The notes under the pieces are model-generated. The model was not told the DNA's origin. It searched no databases and saw only the letters and a program-made list of their open reading frames with translations. Shown here one piece after another: positions 47,193 to 56,993 of a stretch of 58,417 nucleotides of DNA. Every line of letters begins with the position of its first letter. The stretch's first letter is position 1. The translations under genes and the position numbers were made by a program. Source of the DNA: JBQTHD01 sp052390275. Its GTDB lineage: Bacteria; Actinomycetota; Acidimicrobiia; Acidimicrobiales; AC-14. The DNA is taken from assembly GCA_052390275.1 (NCBI GenBank), contig JBQTHD010000007.1, forward strand, positions 1-58,417. Reading direction: 5' to 3'.

Positions 47193-50100
47193 GTGGGTTC
47201 AACAGGCGACAGTTTCGTCCACCTGCACGTTCACACCGAGTACTCCATGCTCGACGGCGCCGCTCGCATCGCGGACGTGGTCAGAGCCGCGTCCGCGGAC
47301 GGGCAGCCGGCCATTGGCATAACCGACCACGGGAACATGTACGGCGTCTTGGACTTCTACCGGGCGGCCCGGGACCAGGGCCTGGTGCCGATCATCGGCA
47401 CCGAGGCCTACATGGCCGGCGAAAGCCGGTTCGAGCGCCCGGTGCGCAAACGCACCGAGGGCGGCGAAACCGCCGACAAGCTCTACTACCACCTGACCCT
47501 TCTGGCGATGAGCACCGCTGGCTACCGCAACCTGATCAAGCTCTCGTCCACGGCTTTCTTGGAGGGCTACTACTACAAGCCCCGCGTGGATTGGGAGTTG
47601 TTGTCCCGCCACCACGAGGGTCTCATCGCTACCACCGGGTGCCTCGGTAGCGTCGTCTGCCAGGCCATTCTGCGTGACGACCTGGACGGGGCCGTCGCTG
47701 CCACCGGTCGGCTCCGGGACATCTTCGGACCGGAGAATCTCTTCATCGAACTTCAGGATCACGGCCTCGAGGCCCAGCACCGGGTCAACGTGCACCTGCT
47801 GGAAATGTCCCAGCGGATGGGTCTGCCCCTTCTGGCCACCAACGACAGCCATTACACCCACCAGGCCGACGCCGTGGCCCACGACGCACTGCTCTGCGTG
47901 CAGACCGGAGCCCAGGTCGACGATCCCAAACGGTTCAAGTTCGAGGGTGATCAGTTCTATTTGAAGTCAGCGGCGGAGATGCGTCACCTCTTCGCCGAAC
48001 TGCCCGCCGCCTGTGACAACACCCTGGCGGTGGGGGAGCGGGCCCAGGTCGAGATCGAGTTCGGCAAGCCGGAACTGCCGCGCTTCGAGCTTCCTCCGGG
48101 AGTGGATTCCGAGGAGCAGTACCTGCGCCAACTCACCTACGCCGGAGCCCGCCGGCGCTACGGATCCGAATTGCCCTCGGAGGTGACCAACCGCCTGGAG
48201 CACGAACTCGCGGCGATCTGTCAGATGGGCTTCGCCGCCTACTTCCTGATCGTCTGGGATCTGATCGACCATGCCCGGCGCCAGGGAATCCGGGTGGGAC
48301 CCGGCCGAGGGTCCGCGGCCGGGTGTTGCGTCGCTTACTGCCTGCGCATCGTGGACCTCGATCCCATCGCCCATGGCCTTTTGTTCGAGCGGTTTCTCAA
48401 TCCGGGCCGCAAGGAGATGCCCGACATCGACATGGACTTCGACGAGCGCTACCGGGGGGAGATGATCCGCTACGCGGCGGAGCGTTACGGAGCCGACCAC
48501 GTGGCCCAGATCGTCACCTTCTCCACCATCAAGGCCCGGGCGGCGGTGCGCGATGCCGCCCGGGTCTTGGGCTACCCCTACTCACTTGGCGACCGCATCG
48601 CCAAGGCCATGCCGCCGCTGGTAATGGGTCGGGACACCCCCTTGGCCGCCTGCCTGACCGAGGTGGCCGGCCACGAGGAGGGATACAAGATGGCGGCTGA
48701 GCTTCGAGGACTGTGCGAGGCAGATCCGGACGCCAAGCGGGTGGTGGAGGTGGCCCGCGGCCTGGCCGGTCTGCGCCGGCAGGACGGAATCCACGCGGCG
48801 GCAGTGGTTATCACCCGGGAACCGCTGACCGAGTACCTGCCGGTACAACGCAAACCCGAACCGGGCACCGATCCTTCTCTCAGCCCGATCGTCACCCAGT
48901 ACGAGATGCACGCCGTAGCCGACCTCGGACTGCTGAAGATGGACTTCCTCGGGTTGAGGAACCTCACGGTCATCGAAAGGGCACTGGATCTGGTGGAGGA
49001 GGCCGGTGATCCGCGTCCGCCGGTGGACCGGATCCCCCTGGACGACAAGGCGACTCTGGAGATGCTGTGCCGGGGGGACTCCGTGGGGGTGTTCCAGTTA
49101 GAAGGGGGGCCGATGCGCACGCTGATGCGATCGTTGGCCCCGACGAGCTTCGAGGACATCGCCGCCCTGGTGGCCCTCTACCGCCCCGGGCCCATGGCCG
49201 CCAACATGCACAACGACTACGCCGACCGCAAGAACGGCCGTAAACCGATCACCTACCTGCACCCGGACCTGGCCGGCATCCTGGGCGACACACAGGGCCT
49301 GATGATCTACCAGGAGTCGATGATGCGGGTGGCCCAGCACTTCGCCGGCTACTCCCTGGAAGAGGCCGAGAACCTCCGTAAAGCCTGCGGCAAAAAGATC
49401 CGGGCCATGATCGCACTGGAGAGGGAGAAGTTCGTGGCCGGGTGCGTGGCCACGGGGGCCGGGGCCGAAGTGGGGACCAGCCTGTTCGACCAGATCGAAC
49501 CGTTCGCCGACTACGCCTTCAACAAGAGTCACGCGTACTGCTACGGGTTCGTGGCCTACCAGACGGCCTGGCTCAAGGCTCACCACCAGGTGGCCTACAT
49601 GGCCGCCCTTCTCACCTCGGTCAAGGACGACAAGGACAAGACCGCCGTCTACCTGGCTGAGTGCCGCAACCTCGGCATATCCGTCCTGGTGCCCGACGTG
49701 AACCGCTCGGGCGTGGATTTCACCCCCTGCACCCTCGATCTTCCGACACCCGCCGCCGGGGCTTCTGCGGCCGGGGTTTCTGCGGCCGCGCCGCTCGGGG
49801 GACACCGGGCCATCTCCTTTGGACTCTCCGCAGTCCGAAACGCGGGCGAGGGACTGGCCCGCCTGCTGGTGGCCGAGAGGCAGCGTGGTGGAGCATTTCG
49901 CGATTTCGCCGATTTTGCCGCCCGGGTGGACCCGAGTGTCCTCAACAAGCGGTCGGTGGAATCTCTGATCAAGGCCGGGGCCTTCGAGTCCGTGGGGCAC
50001 AAGCGCCTTGGCCTGCTGGGCGTCTTCGAGACCGCGGTCGACCGGGCTCTGGCTCGTCGGCGGGAAGCCGACCTGGGCATCATGAGCCTCTTCGGGGACG

Positions 50101-50783
50101 GTTCGACCTCCTCGGCATCGGGCCTGGGCGGCGCCGATGGGAATCTGGTCGTGCCCGACGTCGAGTTTGACGCGAAGGCGATGTTGGCGGCGGAGAAGGA
50201 CATGCTTGGCCTCTACGTCAGTTCCCATCCCCTGGCGGGGTTGGAGTCGGCACTTCGGCGCGAGGTCGAATGCGACCTGGCCGAGTTGATCGATTCCCGC
50301 GACGGCGAGGTCCGGTGGGTGGGCGGAGTGGTGACCAACCTGGCCCGCAAGTACACGCGCCGGGGTGACCTGATGGCCACCTTCTTCCTGGAGGACACGG
50401 TCTCAACGGTGGAGGTGTGGGTGTTCCCCAAGACCATGGCAACGGTCAATCCGCTCCTGGCCAACGATGTCATCACCTGCGTGAGGGGCCGCCTGGACCT
50501 GCGTGAAGAACCTGCGAAGTTGGTCTGCCTCGACGTCCGCCTTCCCGACCTGACCACCGACGAGAACCGGCCCCTTCGCCTTCGGTTGTCCTCGGCGGCG
50601 GTGGATGCCGGCCTCCTCGCCCGGTTGAAGGGCCTTCTCGAGGAACATCCCGGGCGTCAACCGGTAATGGTCCACCTGGATGGGACGGTTCTGCGCCTGC
50701 CCGATCACCTGAGGGTTGACACCGGAGGAGGCCTGATGGGGGAGTTGCGGGTACTTCTCGGGCCCAACGGTCTCGTGGCCTGA
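47193..50783 (+). CDS. dnaE: DNA polymerase III alpha subunit
   Basis: The replicative polymerase (C family, DnaE1 type), 1196 residues. The PHP domain begins HLHVHTEYS (His10-His14 region); the palm has PDIDMDFDE at about 410-418 with catalytic Asp residues; a fingers/beta-binding region, a helix-hairpin-helix segment (NKRSVESLIKAGAFE) and an OB domain (VRWVGGVVTNLARKYT) follow. An Ala/Gly-rich insertion (about 850-870) interrupts the stretch before SFGLSAVRN. GTG 47193 is supported by GGGAGAG upstream. The proofreading of actinobacterial DnaE1 lies in its PHP domain. Confidence 0.95.
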   Translation: MGSTGDSFVHLHVHTEYSMLDGAARIADVVRAASADGQPAIGITDHGNMYGVLDFYRAARDQGLVPIIGTEAYMAGESRFERPVRKRTEGGETADKLYYHLTLLAMSTAGYRNLIKLSSTAFLEGYYYKPRVDWELLSRHHEGLIATTGCLGSVVCQAILRDDLDGAVAATGRLRDIFGPENLFIELQDHGLEAQHRVNVHLLEMSQRMGLPLLATNDSHYTHQADAVAHDALLCVQTGAQVDDPKRFKFEGDQFYLKSAAEMRHLFAELPAACDNTLAVGERAQVEIEFGKPELPRFELPPGVDSEEQYLRQLTYAGARRRYGSELPSEVTNRLEHELAAICQMGFAAYFLIVWDLIDHARRQGIRVGPGRGSAAGCCVAYCLRIVDLDPIAHGLLFERFLNPGRKEMPDIDMDFDERYRGEMIRYAAERYGADHVAQIVTFSTIKARAAVRDAARVLGYPYSLGDRIAKAMPPLVMGRDTPLAACLTEVAGHEEGYKMAAELRGLCEADPDAKRVVEVARGLAGLRRQDGIHAAAVVITREPLTEYLPVQRKPEPGTDPSLSPIVTQYEMHAVADLGLLKMDFLGLRNLTVIERALDLVEEAGDPRPPVDRIPLDDKATLEMLCRGDSVGVFQLEGGPMRTLMRSLAPTSFEDIAALVALYRPGPMAANMHNDYADRKNGRKPITYLHPDLAGILGDTQGLMIYQESMMRVAQHFAGYSLEEAENLRKACGKKIRAMIALEREKFVAGCVATGAGAEVGTSLFDQIEPFADYAFNKSHAYCYGFVAYQTAWLKAHHQVAYMAALLTSVKDDKDKTAVYLAECRNLGISVLVPDVNRSGVDFTPCTLDLPTPAAGASAAGVSAAAPLGGHRAISFGLSAVRNAGEGLARLLVAERQRGGAFRDFADFAARVDPSVLNKRSVESLIKAGAFESVGHKRLGLLGVFETAVDRALARRREADLGIMSLFGDGSTSSASGLGGADGNLVVPDVEFDAKAMLAAEKDMLGLYVSSHPLAGLESALRREVECDLAELIDSRDGEVRWVGGVVTNLARKYTRRGDLMATFFLEDTVSTVEVWVFPKTMATVNPLLANDVITCVRGRLDLREEPAKLVCLDVRLPDLTTDENRPLRLRLSSAAVDAGLLARLKGLLEEHPGRQPVMVHLDGTVLRLPDHLRVDTGGGLMGELRVLLGPNGLVA

Positions 50784-50848
50784 ACTCAGCGGTGTGCTGC
50801 GGGGAGCAGCGGTGCAGGCAGGCGCGCGAGGCAGAATGAAGCGTCCAG

Positions 50849-50854
50849 TAGGCT
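50849..50854 (+). promoter_or_regulatory. Candidate -10 (TAGGCT) before the gene at 50891
   Basis: TAGGCT within CAGTAGGCTCC, 36 bases before the ATG; GGGGAGAG at 50873-50880 provides a ribosome binding site in the leader. The identical 11-base string occurs before the dksA operon at 42279. Confidence 0.3.
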
Positions 50855-50890
50855 CCACCTTTCGGACCGGTCGGGGAGAGAGCGTCATCT

Positions 50891-51550
50891 ATGCCGAGCA
50901 CCGTTAGCACCAAGGACACCACGGCTCTGAGCGACGCCGAATTGGCCGAGATGGCCGATCTGGCTGGAATGGACACGGGTGTGGTTTCCAAGACCAGCGA
51001 GGAGTGGGTCCTGATCACCCAGACCCGTGACGCCGAGGACCGCCTCGCCGGCTTCTCCTTTGCCACTCTGGAGCGCATTGGTGGTACCCCCTGCGTCCTG
51101 GTCGGCCTGGCCTACGCAGGAACCGGTCCTGGGAAGGACCCGGCATTGACCGCCCTCATGGGGGACCAACTCCGGCGGGCGGTACTGGCCTTCCCGGACG
51201 AGGACGTGCTGGTTGGGACCTGTCTGGTCGGTCCCAGCGGCTTCGCTGCCTTCGACGGTCTCCACGACGTGGTTCCCCGCCCCGGCCACAAAGCCAGCGG
51301 CGAAGAGCGGGCCTGGGGCCGGCGCCTGGCCAAGCGGTTCGGGGCCGAGGGCCGAGTCGACGACCGCAGTTTCGTGGTCACGGGGGTTGGCGAACCCGCG
51401 CCCATGCTGGTCAACCAGATCCCGGACGAAGCCGACTCCGATGGCCAGGTGTCAGAGTTGTTCGCCACCGTCGATCCCGAACGCCACGACCGCCTGATCG
51501 CCTTCGGGTGGGCCATGGCCGAGGATCTGGCGGCGCGCTCCGCTCGGTAG
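50891..51550 (+). CDS. Conserved hypothetical, possible GNAT-fold protein
   Basis: A 219-residue soluble protein. VLITQTRDAEDRLAGFSFATLERIGGTPCVLVGLAYAGT and the following RRAVLAFP are arranged like strands and helix of an acetyltransferase-like fold, but the usual acetyl-CoA loop (Q/RxxGxG/A) is not clear, and the Asp/Gly-rich GPGKDPALTALM only loosely resembles it. ATG 50891 follows GGGGAGAG by about 10 bases. It lies alone after dnaE with its own probable promoter. The function is unknown. Confidence 0.6.
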   Translation: MPSTVSTKDTTALSDAELAEMADLAGMDTGVVSKTSEEWVLITQTRDAEDRLAGFSFATLERIGGTPCVLVGLAYAGTGPGKDPALTALMGDQLRRAVLAFPDEDVLVGTCLVGPSGFAAFDGLHDVVPRPGHKASGEERAWGRRLAKRFGAEGRVDDRSFVVTGVGEPAPMLVNQIPDEADSDGQVSELFATVDPERHDRLIAFGWAMAEDLAARSAR

Positions 51551-51617
51551 GGGTGAGGCAAACAGTTCGGGCGACCCGCTCTTCGTCTGTCGAGGGATCG
51601 GCCTGAGAGCCAGAGGC

Positions 51618-52409
51618 TTAGCTGGGCAGGAGAGCAGCCACTTCCTTGTCGCAGTACCCGCCCCGGGGGCCGGAGACCATGACCAGAAGGTGGCCGCAGG
51701 CGTAGCCGATCAAGCGGGTCAAATCCTTCCCGGCCCATGCTGGGCAGCCCATCTCCTCCAACCGGGACAGGAGCGCAGGATCGCTGAGGGGGAGTTCGTG
51801 GACGACACCCTGCCAGGCGAACCGGCAGGAGAATCCTCCCGGCGTCAACCGGATCTGCGGTCCCACCTCAGGAATGACCACCGCCATGGACGGCTGGTCG
51901 CCTTTGAGCGCCCAGAAGGGAACCGACAAACCCGGGAACCCCAGAAGGTGGCCCTGGTCGGGATGCAGGAGGGCGTCATAAAGGCGCGAAAGGCGTCGGG
52001 CCCTGATCTGACCGGCCGGAAGGGGATCCTCCAGCAGTTCGACCGCCTCGGGGCGGACCTGATCGGGCGGATCCGGTGGCCCCGAAAGCGTTACCTCCAC
52101 CACGTCCAAGGGCTTGAAGCGGAGGTTGACGGCGGGATGAACGACCCGCACGAACGCCCCGGAGTCGAGGTCGACAGCGGCGAACCCGTCGACGGTGCCA
52201 ACCAGAACAGCGCAACTCAGTCGGGTTCCGGCCGTGGCCTTCCAGTATCTGGGTCCCGACTGCGCCGGTGAATCCCACGGTTGGTCCCGGGGAGCATCGG
52301 CGCCTGACAACCCATCGTGACCGCCGTAATCACCCGGGCGGACACGAGGTTCATCCAGGGGGCTGCGCAGACGGGTAGAGGATCCCGACGCCCGAGAGAT
52401 GGTCCGCAT
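51618..52409 (-). CDS. Conserved hypothetical protein
   Basis: A frame of 263 codons with a well-behaved C-terminal 200 residues: LVGTVDGFAAVDLDSGAFVRV, LRFKPLDVVEVTL, LHPDQGHLLGFPGLSVPFWAL and LTRLIGYACGHLLVMVSGPRGGYCDKEVAALLPS. It contains a single CP-type sequence (GCPAWAGKDL) and few other landmarks. The first 55 residues are charged and Pro-rich and lie only 11 bases from the divergent start of the nitroreductase, so the real start may be internal. No family is recognised. Confidence 0.6.
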   Translation of the reverse strand: MRTISRASGSSTRLRSPLDEPRVRPGDYGGHDGLSGADAPRDQPWDSPAQSGPRYWKATAGTRLSCAVLVGTVDGFAAVDLDSGAFVRVVHPAVNLRFKPLDVVEVTLSGPPDPPDQVRPEAVELLEDPLPAGQIRARRLSRLYDALLHPDQGHLLGFPGLSVPFWALKGDQPSMAVVIPEVGPQIRLTPGGFSCRFAWQGVVHELPLSDPALLSRLEEMGCPAWAGKDLTRLIGYACGHLLVMVSGPRGGYCDKEVAALLPS

Positions 52410-52420
52410 GAGCCCTTATC

Positions 52421-53053
52421 GTGCCCCCGTCGGGCGCGCAAGTGGTGGATACTCCCCAGGTGGATCTGGCCGAGGTGCTGGCCCGCCGAAGGATGGTTCG
52501 CAGTTTCGACGGACGACCGGTTCCTCCGGCCAAGCTCGAGTGGATCCTGGGAGTGATGCTCCGGGCACCATCGGCCGGCAATACCCAGGCCACCGAGTTC
52601 CTGGTCCTGGACAAGCCGGCGCAGACCAAGGCCTATTGGGACGTTTGCCTGGGCGCCCCACGGCCTCAGGACTTCCCATGGCCCGGCCTTCTTCGGGCTC
52701 CGGCGTTGATCGTGGCCCTGACCTGCCGCCAGGCCTACCTTGACCGTTATGGCGAGCCCGATAAGGCCTCGCTACGGGGTGGCCCCCAGGCATGGACCGT
52801 GCCCTACTGGTATGTCGACGGCGGATTCAACGCGCTTGTGGGCCTACTGGCGGCGGTGGACGTCGGCATGGGTGGCGCCCTCTTCTGTACCGAGAACGTG
52901 CCCGGGCTTCGGGATCGGTTCATGATCCCCGACCGGTTCGAACCCGTGGGGACACTGGCCATCGGCTACCCCGACGACCACGATCGCCCCTCATCGTCGG
53001 TTCTTCGTCCATCCCGACCGGCTGGCGATCGTCTTCACCGGGGCCGATGGTGA
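52421..53053 (+). CDS. Nitroreductase-family flavoprotein
   Basis: A 210-residue FMN-dependent nitroreductase-fold protein. Family features are the N-terminal helix with RRRMVRSFDGRPVP, LRAPSAGNTQATEFLVL in the FMN site, a central VDGGFNALVGLLAAVDVGMGGALF helix and a C-terminal GTLAIGYPDDHDRPSSS then HRGRW, the last similar to F420/FMN-binding members common in Actinobacteria. Starts at GTG 52421 or at GTG 52442/52445. The substrate is not predictable. Confidence 0.8.
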   Translation: MPPSGAQVVDTPQVDLAEVLARRRMVRSFDGRPVPPAKLEWILGVMLRAPSAGNTQATEFLVLDKPAQTKAYWDVCLGAPRPQDFPWPGLLRAPALIVALTCRQAYLDRYGEPDKASLRGGPQAWTVPYWYVDGGFNALVGLLAAVDVGMGGALFCTENVPGLRDRFMIPDRFEPVGTLAIGYPDDHDRPSSSVLRPSRPAGDRLHRGRW

Positions 53054-53059
53054 AGGCGC

Positions 53060-55039
53060 TCAAGTCAACAGGGTGGCCAGATCCTCTCGGGTCGCCACTG
53101 GTCGCTCGCAGTGGTAGTCCCGGCAGACATAGGCCAGACCGTCCTGGCGGATTTCTGCACCGGGAAGTCCGGAGGCGACCTGTCCGTGGGCGACGACCGC
53201 CAAGGGGAAGAACCCGGCCAGCACCTGGTCCACCAGGTCCCGGCGCTGGCCGGTGATGATGACCTCGGTGGCCGATACCTCGGCCAGGGCGGCCGCGGTC
53301 AGGAGGCGGGGGAAGGCCGACGGATGGCGGTTGACCGGTTCGGCCAGCAGGAGGAGGATCTGATCGGCCCGCTCGGCCCAGGTCGGATCCCCCCCCAGGG
53401 CCGACAGCCTCAGGAGGCTCACCGCCGCCGAACCGTTGGCGGAGGGCACCGCCCCGTCGATGATGTCCTTGGGCCGGGTGATCAGAGCCTCGGCGTCGTG
53501 GCCGGTGGTGAACAGGCCTCCGTTCTCGGTGTCCCAGAACAACTCGATCATGGCCCCAGCCGTTTGGGTGGCTTCGGACAGCCACCGTGCCTCTCCGGTG
53601 GCCTGGGCCAGGGCCAGGAAAGCCTCCAACAAAGCGGCGTAGTCAGCCGCCACCCCCAGGTGACGTCCCGGGCGGCCGGCCTGCCACGACCGCAGCCAGC
53701 GGCCGTCAGCCCGGCGGAGGGTGGAACAGCAGAACTCGGCGGCCTCTACGGCCCGGTCGACCCAGGAACGCTCCCCCATGGCCGAACCCGCCTCCGCCAA
53801 AGCAGCGATGAACAACCCGTTCCATTCGGCCAGCACCTTGTCGTCGAGGCCCGGCCTGACCCGCTTCGCCCGGGCCTCAGCCAGGAGAAGCCGAGCCTGC
53901 TCCACCTCTGAGGGTCGGCCCAGGGGAGCGCCGGGCGGGCGGTACAAGATGTTCGACCCCTCGAAGTTGCCGCCGGGGGTGACCCCCCACCATGCCAGTG
54001 CGGCTGGGGCCTGCGAACCGACGATGGCTTCGATCTCCGAGGTGGTCCAAACGTAGAACCGCCCCTCGCTGCCCTCCGAGTCGGCGTCCTCGGAGGATGA
54101 GAACCCTCCCCCGGGCGCAGCCAGATCGGCCAGCACGTAGCCGATGGTCTCGGCCACCACCTGGCGATAGTCGGCCTTGCCCGTCACCTGCCAGCCGTGG
54201 AGGTAGGACCGCACCAGCAGCGCCTGGTCGTAGAGCATCTTCTCGAAGTGGGGAACCAGCCAGTCCTCGTCGACCGAGTACCGGGCGAAGCCGCCGGCCA
54301 GGTGGTCGTAGATCCCGCCGGCGGCCATGGCGTCGAGGGTGGTGGTGACCATGGTCAAGCTGTGGGTGTCGGAGGGGGAGATGCGGTGGGTCAGCAGCAG
54401 GATCTCCAACTGATCGGTCTGGGGAAACTTGGGGGCGGGACCAAACCCGCCCCGGGCGGCGTCGAATCGGGCGGAAAGGCCGTCCCGGGCTCGCTTCAAC
54501 TCCGCCAGCCCCGGCTTTGGGCCTTCCGCCGCTCCCAGGCGGGCGCTGGCCCCGAGCGCCGAGGTCAGGGCTCCGGCCTGGGCCAGCACCCCATCGCGCT
54601 TCTCCGTCCAAGCCCGGGACACCGCCAGGCAAACATCTGCGAAACCGGGCATACCCGAACGGGCCCGGTCGGGGAAATAGGTGCCCCCGAAGAAGGGCTT
54701 CCCGTCCGGCGTGCAGAACACCGTCATGGGCCAACCGCCCCGGCCGGTCAGGCTCTGGACGGCCTCCATATAGATGGCGTCCACGTCGGGGCGTTCCTCC
54801 CGGTCCACCTTGACGTTGATGAAGTGCTCATTCATCACCGCAGCGATCTGGTCGTTCTCGAAGGACTCATGGGCCATCACATGGCACCAGTGGCAGGCGG
54901 CGTAACCGACGGACAGCAGGATTGGCCGGTCCAGGGAACGGGCGGCCTCGAAGGCCTCCGATCCCCACGGATACCAGTCCACCGGGTTGTCGCGGTGCTG
55001 GCGCAGATAAGGGCTGGCCTCCTCGGCTAAACGATTCAC
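53060..55039 (-). CDS. Thioredoxin-domain DUF255 protein (YyaL family)
   Basis: A 659-residue protein of the YyaL/spermatogenesis-associated protein 20 family. An N-terminal thioredoxin-like domain contains the CX2C site Cys49-His-Trp-Cys52 in AACHWCHVMAHESF and the family opening ASPYLRQHRDNPVDWYPW. The rest is an (alpha/alpha)6 barrel like N-acylglucosamine epimerases (GGIYDHLAGGFARYSVDEDW, FEKMLYDQA). GTG 55039 is chosen at the family N-terminus although the frame extends to 55324. The cellular role is unknown. Confidence 0.88.
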   Translation of the reverse strand: MNRLAEEASPYLRQHRDNPVDWYPWGSEAFEAARSLDRPILLSVGYAACHWCHVMAHESFENDQIAAVMNEHFINVKVDREERPDVDAIYMEAVQSLTGRGGWPMTVFCTPDGKPFFGGTYFPDRARSGMPGFADVCLAVSRAWTEKRDGVLAQAGALTSALGASARLGAAEGPKPGLAELKRARDGLSARFDAARGGFGPAPKFPQTDQLEILLLTHRISPSDTHSLTMVTTTLDAMAAGGIYDHLAGGFARYSVDEDWLVPHFEKMLYDQALLVRSYLHGWQVTGKADYRQVVAETIGYVLADLAAPGGGFSSSEDADSEGSEGRFYVWTTSEIEAIVGSQAPAALAWWGVTPGGNFEGSNILYRPPGAPLGRPSEVEQARLLLAEARAKRVRPGLDDKVLAEWNGLFIAALAEAGSAMGERSWVDRAVEAAEFCCSTLRRADGRWLRSWQAGRPGRHLGVAADYAALLEAFLALAQATGEARWLSEATQTAGAMIELFWDTENGGLFTTGHDAEALITRPKDIIDGAVPSANGSAAVSLLRLSALGGDPTWAERADQILLLLAEPVNRHPSAFPRLLTAAALAEVSATEVIITGQRRDLVDQVLAGFFPLAVVAHGQVASGLPGAEIRQDGLAYVCRDYHCERPVATREDLATLLT

Positions 55040-55127
55040 CCCCCGAGCCTGCCACCTCCGGCCACGCATCCATCCCCGCCCGGGGCTGGCGACTCCCGGG
55101 TACCAGCCGGCGTTAGGTTCGCCAGCA

Positions 55128-56405
55128 ATGCACCGGAGCGGGAGTTCGGCCGCGACGCCGCTGGCGTCGAACCTGGAGGACTTCGCCGCCGATGCCCGGG
55201 CCTGGTTGGTCGCCAACATCGCCGGGTTCGACACTGGATCCGATCCGACCAGTCCGACCCTGGTCTTTCCCGACGTCACCGACACCCGTGCCGTGATCAA
55301 GGCCCGCGAATGGCAGGCGCTCATGCAGCGTCATGGTTGGGCGGGGCTGGCCTGGCCGGCCCGGTTCGGCGGTCGGGGGGCCAGCCTGGCCCACCGGGTG
55401 ATCTGGGCCCGCGAGTCCGCCGCAGTGGGGGCGCCGTTGGGCTTGTCCCTTTTGTCAGAGGGCGTGATCGGACCGACCCTGATGACCCATGGCGGGCCGG
55501 ACCAACACCGGCGGTTCCTGGGGCCGATGCTGTCGGGCAAACATGCCTGGTGCCAGTTGCTGAGCGAGGCAGGGGCGGGTTCTGACCTTGCCTCGGTCGG
55601 AACTGTGGCGGTTCCCAAGAGCGAGGGCGGCCGCTGGGTCGTCAATGGCCACAAGGTTTGGACATCAGCCGCCCACTATGCCGACTTTGCTCTCCTGCTG
55701 GCCCGCACCGACACCAAGGCCTCGAAGCACGCCGGGCTGACCTGCTTCATCGTGGACATGTCCCAGTCTGGTATCGAAGTTCAACCGCTCCGGCAGATGA
55801 CCGGCGGGGCGGCCTTCAACCAGGTGTGGCTCGGGGACGTGGAAGTCGACGACCGCGACCGGTTGGGTCCAGTGGGGGGTGGCTGGCCGGTGGCGATGAC
55901 CATGTTGGGCCACGAACGCCTGGCGCTGGGATTGGGGGCGGCTCGGGTCGGCGGGGGAGTGACCCGGATCCTGGAGCGCTTCTCGTCGTCGCCGGCGGTG
56001 ACCGATCCGGCCGCTCGCCAGAAGGCGGCTCAACTGTGGATCGAAGCCCGCAGTCTGGCCGCCCTGGGAGAACGGGATCTTCGCCGCCTGGAAACCGGGG
56101 GCGAGCCCGGGCCCGAGGGTGCGGTGCTCAAACTGGCCTCAGCCCGGGTGTCGCGCCGCTGCGACGAGGTGCTGGACTTCACACGAGGCGCAGGCGCCAC
56201 CCTGTGGGACGCGGATTCCCTGGTTCAGTTGTGGATCCCAGCCACCAGCATCGCCGGGGGGACGGACGAGGTCATGCGCACCGTGGTGGCCGAGCGGGTC
56301 CTCGGCCTTCCCCGCCCGAGCACCCGACCAGAAATCGATATCGACCCGTCCAAGGACCAACACGCCCGGTTGGCTACTTCAGGCGGTGCGGAGCAGGCGA
56401 CGTAG
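55128..56405 (+). CDS. Acyl-CoA dehydrogenase family protein
   Basis: A 425-residue FAD enzyme oxidising the alpha-beta bond of acyl-CoA esters. Landmarks include WPARFGGRGAS, LLSEAGAGSDLASV (FAD/substrate loop), WVVNGHKVWTSAAHYADFAL and the C-terminal LWIPATSIAGGTDEVMRTVVAERVLGLPR. The IAGGTDEV segment is the conserved FAD-binding end. The usual catalytic Glu position cannot be fixed by eye. ATG 55128 starts 88 bases from the divergent thioredoxin-type gene. The substrate chain is unknown; a steroid or branched chain is possible in Actinobacteria. Confidence 0.85.
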   Translation: MHRSGSSAATPLASNLEDFAADARAWLVANIAGFDTGSDPTSPTLVFPDVTDTRAVIKAREWQALMQRHGWAGLAWPARFGGRGASLAHRVIWARESAAVGAPLGLSLLSEGVIGPTLMTHGGPDQHRRFLGPMLSGKHAWCQLLSEAGAGSDLASVGTVAVPKSEGGRWVVNGHKVWTSAAHYADFALLLARTDTKASKHAGLTCFIVDMSQSGIEVQPLRQMTGGAAFNQVWLGDVEVDDRDRLGPVGGGWPVAMTMLGHERLALGLGAARVGGGVTRILERFSSSPAVTDPAARQKAAQLWIEARSLAALGERDLRRLETGGEPGPEGAVLKLASARVSRRCDEVLDFTRGAGATLWDADSLVQLWIPATSIAGGTDEVMRTVVAERVLGLPRPSTRPEIDIDPSKDQHARLATSGGAEQAT

Positions 56406-56549
56406 ACGGCCACGGAGCCCGCTGTCAGTGCTGGTCGGGACCCAGGATGTCGGCGACGGCCACCGCCAGGTCGGGCAGGGCCAGTGGGGCCATCTGCTGT
56501 CCCGGCACCATCTTCGGTCGCGCGAACCGTGAGCGCACGAAAGCTTCGA

Positions 56550-56993
56550 CTACGCATCTCCGACACTTGGGTCCCAGCCATTGGGCGTGGAGAGGGCGAC
56601 GGTCGGGAAGTAGGTGCGATATCGGCCCGGGTCCCGAGTCAGCAGACGCAACTGAGTCACAGCCGCATGGGCGCCGATGAAGAAGTCGGGAAGGGTGGAG
56701 GTTCGTTGTCCCCCGTTGCGCCGGTAGGTGAGGAAGGCCTTACCCGCCAGGAAGGCGGCGTCCCATGGCAACGGGAGACGCTCATAGTCCGCACGCCGAA
56801 GGGCGTCGTCAAGATCTTCGATGCGGTTGAACCGCACCGAGACCTCCCCATAGATGACGGGATTGATGTACAAAGGTCCCGCGTCCGCCGCCCGGGAAAG
56901 CTCGCTTGCCGACCAGTCGAACCAAGTCCTGTCCTCCGTCAGCACGTCCAGCAGCACGTTGCTGTCGACGAGAGTGCCCAGAGGTGGCGTCAA
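56550..56993 (-). CDS. vapC: PIN-domain toxin (VapC)
   Basis: A 147-residue PIN toxin paired with the AbrB-type antitoxin just upstream. Active-site acids are visible in TLVDSNVLLDVL, IYGEVSVRF, LPDFFIGAHA and LTRDPGRYRTYFP. The ending YRTYFPTVAL is typical of the VapC subgroup linked to AbrB-type VapB. Its ATG overlaps the antitoxin stop (ATGA). An RNase on tRNA or rRNA is expected from the family. Confidence 0.9.
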   Translation of the reverse strand: MTPPLGTLVDSNVLLDVLTEDRTWFDWSASELSRAADAGPLYINPVIYGEVSVRFNRIEDLDDALRRADYERLPLPWDAAFLAGKAFLTYRRNGGQRTSTLPDFFIGAHAAVTQLRLLTRDPGRYRTYFPTVALSTPNGWDPSVGDA

